This document shows positions 59,604-64,000 of a stretch of 64,000 bases of DNA, piece by piece. Origin of the DNA: Diphasiastrum complanatum (taxonomy: Eukaryota > Streptophyta > Lycopodiopsida > Lycopodiales > Lycopodiaceae); assembly GCA_029204225.1 (NCBI GenBank), contig CM055106.1:40378368-40442367 (forward strand), in the 5' to 3' direction. The notes below the pieces were generated by a model that worked only from the letters and a program-made list of their open reading frames with translations, was not told where the DNA came from and did no database searches. The position numbers and the translations under genes are program-made. Positions within the stretch are counted from its first letter, which is position 1; every line of letters starts with the position of its first letter.

Positions 59604-60182
59604 CTAGATGTATGCGTCTGTAGCTATTGCTTCACTCCACAGTGCCCTTGGAGCTTTCGAGTAGGCCATCATGCATCTAGCTGCTTCCATCAGGATCATG
59701 TTCTTTCGTTCAGCAACACCATTGTGCTGTGGTGTGTAGGCTGCAGTTCTTCTGTGAATGATGCCAAGATCATTGCAGAAGTCAGTGAAGCGATTCGAGA
59801 TGTATTCGCCACCTCGATCTGTTCTAATCTGCTTCACTTCTCTGTCTGTACATCTCTCAGTCCAATTCACATATTCTGTGAGTTTATCAAGTGCTTCAGA
59901 TTTATTCTGAATAAAATACACTCTGGCAAATTTGCTATAATCATCAATGAAGGTTATATAATATTTTGAACCTCCTATTGAGATCACGTTGAATGGTCCA
60001 TAGATGTCAGAATGCACTAGCTCCAGAATCTTAGTCGTTCTGTAGGAGTCTTTGACGAATGGTGTGCATGACATCTTGCCCTTCAAATATGCATCACAGG
60101 TGGTTGAACTGGTTGCATTCGAGATGTTGACCCCTGTTATTGCTCCATGATGGCTTGCTTGGTAAAGTGCCATTGAGTTCAT
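59604..60182 (-). pseudogene. Copia B2 integrase core, open for 192 codons
   Basis: It contains KGKMSCTPFVKDSYRTTK, LELVHSDIYGPF (first Asp), FIDDYSKFARVYFIQNKSE, IRTDRGGEYISNRF (second Asp) and TPQHNGVAERKN (Glu), so the D-D-E set is complete. It then reads AARCMMAYSKAPRALWSEA. A stop at about 59601 follows. It is the best-preserved integrase in the window. Confidence 0.93.
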
Positions 60183-60189
60183 GTGGCAG

Positions 60190-60785
60190 TCTCTCTTGTG
60201 CCACAGAGTGTCTGGCTAGTCATCATGAGTCTGATGCACCTGATCTGTAGGTAGGCATACCTTAAGATGATATAGATTTCCTTTCCTTCTGTCTTGAGCG
60301 ATCAAAGTACTGGTACTGGCATCAATCACATTGCATGCTTCATTAGAAAACGTCACACGCATCCTTGCATCTGCTATTCTTGCTACAGAGAGCAAGTCTT
60401 GTTGTAGAGTAGGCACGAACAGAACATCTTCGAGTCATCTGTCTCTGCCGTTGGTGTTAAGCTATTGTGAACCAATACCGTTCACTTGATGTCTAGATCC
60501 ATTTCCAAGAACTATGAATCTTGAGGGATCTGCACTTCTGATATCAGACATTATTCGTCTTGATGTCATGAAGTGTGAGGTGGCTCCTGAGTCTAGAATC
60601 ACCTCATGTGTGTCAGATGTTGATGCTGCACACACATCTTCACAGATATAGGTGGTCGAACAGTTTCTGTTCGTTCTTTCTTCGCCCATTTTTGAGCTCT
60701 CGGGCTCTCCGACATAGAATGAACTATTGCTGTTCTCCTGTCTGTTCTGTGCTAATTTGTTTCTCGGGTTCTGGCGACAATCCAT
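60190..60785 (-). pseudogene. Copia B2 zinc knuckle and protease
   Basis: CIHCHNKGHAAMDC is an intact knuckle at about 60785-60825. The protease reads EVILDSGATSHFMTSRR with catalytic Asp present, then FIVLGNGSRHQVNGIGSQ, a stop and VLFVPTLQQDLLSVARIAD. Confidence 0.9.
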
Positions 60786-61433
60786 GGCTGCGTGACCCTT
60801 GTTATGGCAATGGATACACTCAATCTTGGGATTGAGCTAGCATGTATCTACTGTATGCCCTTCTCTTCTGCATCTCACGTAAGTTTTCTTGTCTGCACCT
60901 TGTTGTTTCGACCTCCCTTTGCTCTTCTAGTTGCCTTTGTTGGTCCCCTCTACTTGCTGATCACGACCCTGCCTCTAATTCGGCTCCCTCTTAGGCTTGA
61001 ATTGCTTTTTGGATTTTTCTTTGTTGCCGTAGAGGGCCTGGTCAGAGCCACCTTTGTGATCAAGATGTTCTCTGGCCTCGACTTCCTCTCGAATCTCGAC
61101 AATCGCCTTTTTGAGGTTCATGGCAGGATCTTTCTCGAGCAGGGTTCTTGTCGTCCACATCTCCTTAGCTTTGGAGAGTGTAGCCAGGTCAAGTGTGAGA
61201 CTATCTTCGATGGAAGATGATAGCAAGGCTACTGCCTTGTCGTTTTTCTCCCTCCATTCGCGTAGCTCCTTGCCTGTTGTCATAGGCATTTCTTCTGTGC
61301 CATCCACCCAGGGGAATAGTTTTCGCCCTTGAGTATCAGTGATGTCTTAACTTTCCAGGCTAGAAAGTTAGATCTTGAAGAATCAAGTACTGTGCAGATC
61401 TTGCTCTGCATGCTGCTGATTGAAGCCATTGCT
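60786..61433 (-). pseudogene. Copia B2 gag
   Basis: The ATG at 61433 starts MASISSMQSKICTVLDSS. A one-base loss shifts the frame near 61320. It continues EEMPMTTGKELREWREKND and AVALLSSSIEDSLTLDLA, skips the central gag segment that B1 has (MWDALLARFQTKL to PRSF, about 70 codons), and goes on KDPAMNLKKAIVEIREEVE. A stop at 60974 precedes the first knuckle. Confidence 0.88.
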
Positions 61434-61460
61434 TCTTGGAGTCTGTTGAGTTTCGAATTT

Positions 61461-61686
61461 CCAAGGGGGGTTAAGGATGGATGTGCAAGTAGTCAGACTG
61501 AGTTTTTGCAAGGCAAAGATGATCCAAACGACAACAATGATCTTGTTCAGAAAAGATATGGACGCATACTACAAGGCAAGGAAGGCGGTGATCAATTTCA
61601 ATAGGTAGTTGTAGATAAACAATTCATAGATAGAGATCTTAATGAAGCCTGTGTGGCTGATTGCTTGATGGGAACACTAAAATAGT
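61461..61686 (+). pseudogene. Unrecognised coding-like fragment
   Basis: One frame reads GVKDGCASSQTEFLQGKDD, DNNDLVQKRYGRILQGKEG, a TAG at 61603, then VDKQFIDRDLNEACVADCL and a stop near 61686. The hydrophilic, mixed composition looks coding. It starts where Copia B2 homology ends. No family is recognised. Confidence 0.35.
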
Positions 61687-62238
61687 AAAAGGTGATATTT
61701 TGTTCAATAAATTCATACCATCAAAAGAAGGTTTCCAATTTTATGTCTCATTTGACTGTTTTTGAATCTACTTTTGATCTGACTTCTTGAAAATACAATC
61801 TCAATGATCATGTGAATGCAAAAAAGTAAGGCATTTGCCAGTTTTTGAAAATATACATGCAGGTCATAATTAAAAAAATTACTTCTAGTATTCTTCAAGT
61901 GTGATAAAGAGAACAAAAGTTGTTCAAGTGTGATATAAAAAAACAGTTGAAGGGAAGCTTGAGATAGTGCAAACCGTAAATCGGGCAAGACTCGCAACTC
62001 TAAACAGAGCACATTTTTCTATATTTTTGGGCAATGCGCTTACTTTTACAAAGCCAATCCAACAGGTACCCGATTCTAAATTTACTATCCAAATGTTTGT
62101 GTGAACAGAAAGCCTAAAACAAAGGCAAGCAAATATGAAATCGAACCGGAGTTGCAAACATATTATGTATTTCATACTGTATATACATTTTCATAGCAAA
62201 TACTAAAAAGTACATGAAAAACTCACGGCTGGAAGACA
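61687..62238. other. AT-rich stretch, nothing recognised
   Basis: It has no repeats, no retroelement motifs and only short frames. Confidence 0.5.
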
Positions 62239-62690
62239 ATATCCAGAATCTGACTTGAATGTAGTAGACGTTCACGTAGTCTCTACTACAGGCAAAGCCT
62301 CACGCACACTGATTTGAAGAGAACGATGAACCACCACACTCTTTGATTTCGAAGAACAAGAGAAGGAAAGCCTCACACACACTGATTTGAAGAGAACGAC
62401 GAACCACCACAGCCTCCTTGATTTCGAAGAAGAAGAGAAGGAACAGGCGATTGATCTTGTTTGTACGATATCCAGAATCTGACTTGAATGCAATAGACGT
62501 TCACGCAGTCTCCACCACAGGGAAAGCCTCACGCACACTGATTTGAAGAGAACGACGAACCACCACACTCTTTGATTTTGAAGAACAATAGAAGGAAAGC
62601 CTCACACACACTGATTTGAAGAGAACGACGAACCACCACAGCCTCTTTGATTTCTAAGAAAAAAAGAAGGAACAGGCGATTGATCTTGTT
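62239..62690. repeat. Two-level tandem repeat (about 222 bp, with about 74-bp subunits)
   Basis: Two large units each begin CCAGAATCTGACTTGAATG and end GGCGATTGATCTTGTTTGT. Each contains two subunits with AAAGCCTCACRCACACTG, ATTTGAAGAGAACGACG and AACCACCACA. Subunits in the same position of each large unit are more alike (CACTCTTTG against CAGCCTC), so the large unit duplicated last. Confidence 0.88.
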
Positions 62691-63060
62691 TGTTTTTGAA
62701 GAACAAAAGAAAGAACAAGCGATTGTCAAAAGATCAAGAAACAAAAGCCCTTCCAGAAAAAATCCAAAAACCATCGCATGCAGTGACAATCGCCACCCTG
62801 AAAATGGCAAGTCACGTGAAAATGGAATATGCAAATCCGGAATGAAAATGAAAACAAATCCGAATCCAAGTGTCAATCTGTTCATATCAAAGCACTCCCA
62901 AACCCGAAAAAGAAAATATTGTAATAATATAAAGTGAATAAAAAGAAAAAAAAAACAATAGGTAGCTCAAAATCCTAGAAAAATACCCAATTGATTTTTA
63001 AATGCCAGATGTCATAACCACAAAAACTAGGGAATTAAAAAAAAACACATTTACATATGT
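62691..63060. other. A-rich stretch, nothing recognised
   Basis: It is rich in AAGAA and AAAAC words. The Lys-rich frame at 62647-62937 is compositional. Confidence 0.45.
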
Positions 63061-63360
63061 CATTTGAATTAAAACCAAAACACAAGTAGGTCAATGTTGC
63101 AAATGAATGCTACATCCTCCTTGCAAGCAAGGCAGGGCCAATAAAATAATATTTTTTGAGACATTATAAAGTAAAAAAAAAAAAACTCAAAAAACCTTTT
63201 AAAAGATAGATAACTTATATAGAATATCCACATCTCAACTTCACAAAATCTTTAAAAAAAAAAAAAAACATCATTTTTTGGTAATTCATTTGAATTAAAG
63301 TCAAAACACAAGCAAGTCAATGCTTCACATGATTGCTAAGTCCTGCTTGCAAAGCAAAGT
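63058..63360. repeat. Diverged direct duplication, spacing about 228 bp
   Basis: CATTTGAATTAAA..CAAAACACAAG, TCAATG and TGCTA..TCCT occur at about 63062-63135 and 63288-63360, each followed by a GCAAGCAAGG- or GCAAAGCAAAG-like stretch. Confidence 0.65.
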
Positions 63361-64000
63361 AGGCGAAAAGAAAAGAAAAGTCAATCGCAGCGGGGTGCAT
63401 GGGTGGAGTTAACAAGAAAAGTTAATCTGGGTGGAGTTGTTAATTGTGACCAACTAGGCATATACTCGATTTTCAACCGCGGGGAAGTGACATCTTTAAG
63501 GGCTTGCCCATTACAAGGCATTGCTAAGCTAGAGTTGCTAGGTTGCATATAACCAACCACTAAATAAATTAACATGTTGAGAAAAAAAGAAAAGAAAAGA
63601 AGTGTCAGACGTGGCTGGAAGTTACGCGACTGTGTGCTGCCACTTCTTCTTCCTTCTTTTTCTCCTCCAAGGCTCTTCTCATCTCCTCCATCTTCCATAC
63701 ATACCATCCATGCATCCATCGTCATCCTTTTATCTCTCTCTCTCTTTCGAGTCCCTTCTGGCTCTCAATTTTCTTCTCTTTCTATTGCACGTTGCTGTCG
63801 CGCAGGGGCATTCATGGCATGCTTTTTCGCTTCCATCTACGAACATTAACGACAATTCATGTCACTGCACTTCTTTCTACGCTGGTGCCCTTTTGCGATC
63901 CAAATCCTTTTTCACATTTGCCTCTGTCATATGACTGGCTCGCCTTCGCTTTGGTGCTAGGCTGTTTGTTTTGATCTATTTTCCCTGGCTAATTGTTGTC
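63361..64000. other. CT-rich right edge, no gene supported
   Basis: 63640-63790 is pyrimidine-rich (TCTTCTTCCTTC, a short CT run at 63733-63748). Such sequence can be a plant 5' leader, but no promoter-gene pair is visible before the window ends. The open frames are Ser/Leu/Pro-rich and overlapping. Confidence 0.4.

Larger units (their letters stand above)
56410..61450 (-). mobile_element. Copia B2, 5'-truncated, with inverted RT segment
   Basis: It is a minus-strand relative of B1: 3' LTR, RNase H, integrase, protease and gag, with RT reversed in place. Homology to B1 stops about 20 bp upstream of the gag ATG, so PBS and 5' LTR are missing. It lacks the 0.8-kb insertion of B1. Confidence 0.93.

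Noticed and set aside
62239-63360. CRISPR-like or telomere/centromere repeat array
   Set aside because: Unit sizes and spacing fit plain tandem duplications; there are no short identical repeats with unique spacers and no telomere motif.
63574-63974. Start of a secreted or membrane protein gene at the right edge
   Set aside because: Three overlapping plus frames are all Leu/Ser/Phe-rich because the DNA is pyrimidine-rich; no single frame stands out and the window ends.

Overview
The window looks like repeat-dominated nuclear DNA of a land plant. It is AT-rich. Its reading frames are broken Copia and Gypsy retrotransposon genes, and most primer-binding sites (PBS) are complementary to plant initiator-Met tRNA (TGGTATCAGAGC). 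Long CT microsatellites sit inside LTRs, and elements are inserted into one another. I see no intact host gene. The sequence does not fix the species; a large-genome fern, lycophyte or gymnosperm would fit, but this is inference.

Layout. 1-2.5 kb holds a coiled-coil coding remnant, a GGT/GAT-rich tract and a Copia fragment that lost its reverse transcriptase (RT). 2.5-3.4 kb holds an unrecognised pseudogene in one frame. 4.9-8.3 kb holds an LTR with PBS abutting a decayed Copia pol (family A) and its LTR. 10-14.3 kb holds a Gypsy integrase piece next to a non-autonomous LTR element (Z). One Z LTR carries a complete 404-bp terminal-repeat miniature element (TRIM) with tRNA-like cloverleaves in both repeats. 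14.3-16.8 kb is the 5' part of Copia C, disrupted by Z and itself lying in a Copia A copy. 17-19.9 kb is a 2.9-kb insertion in the same Copia A copy. 20.9-28.1 kb is a full-length but dead Copia (B1), inserted in a very long LTR (unit U). 30-35.7 kb holds Gypsy and Copia pieces. 35.7-45.6 kb is a Gypsy-type element (G1) with about 3-kb LTRs of unit U and only a gag-like internal region; element X is nested in its 3' LTR. 46.2-56.4 kb holds gag-like pseudogenes, leader minisatellites, a lone LTR and an unrecognised Cys-rich pseudogene. 56.4-61.4 kb is a second, inverted, 5'-truncated Copia B (B2) whose RT segment has been flipped in place. 61.4-64 kb holds tandem repeats and AT-rich or CT-rich sequence.

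The elements can be ordered by nesting. Unit U predates B1, since the inverted U copy gives the empty site. Z predates the TRIM, since the other Z LTR gives the empty site. Copia A predates Copia C, which predates Z, which predates the TRIM.

The most unusual content is the TRIM with tRNA-like terminal repeats, an unknown Cys/His protein module shared by elements X and Z, the in-place RT inversion in B2, and a CACACGTGTG palindrome that recurs in the LTRs of several families.
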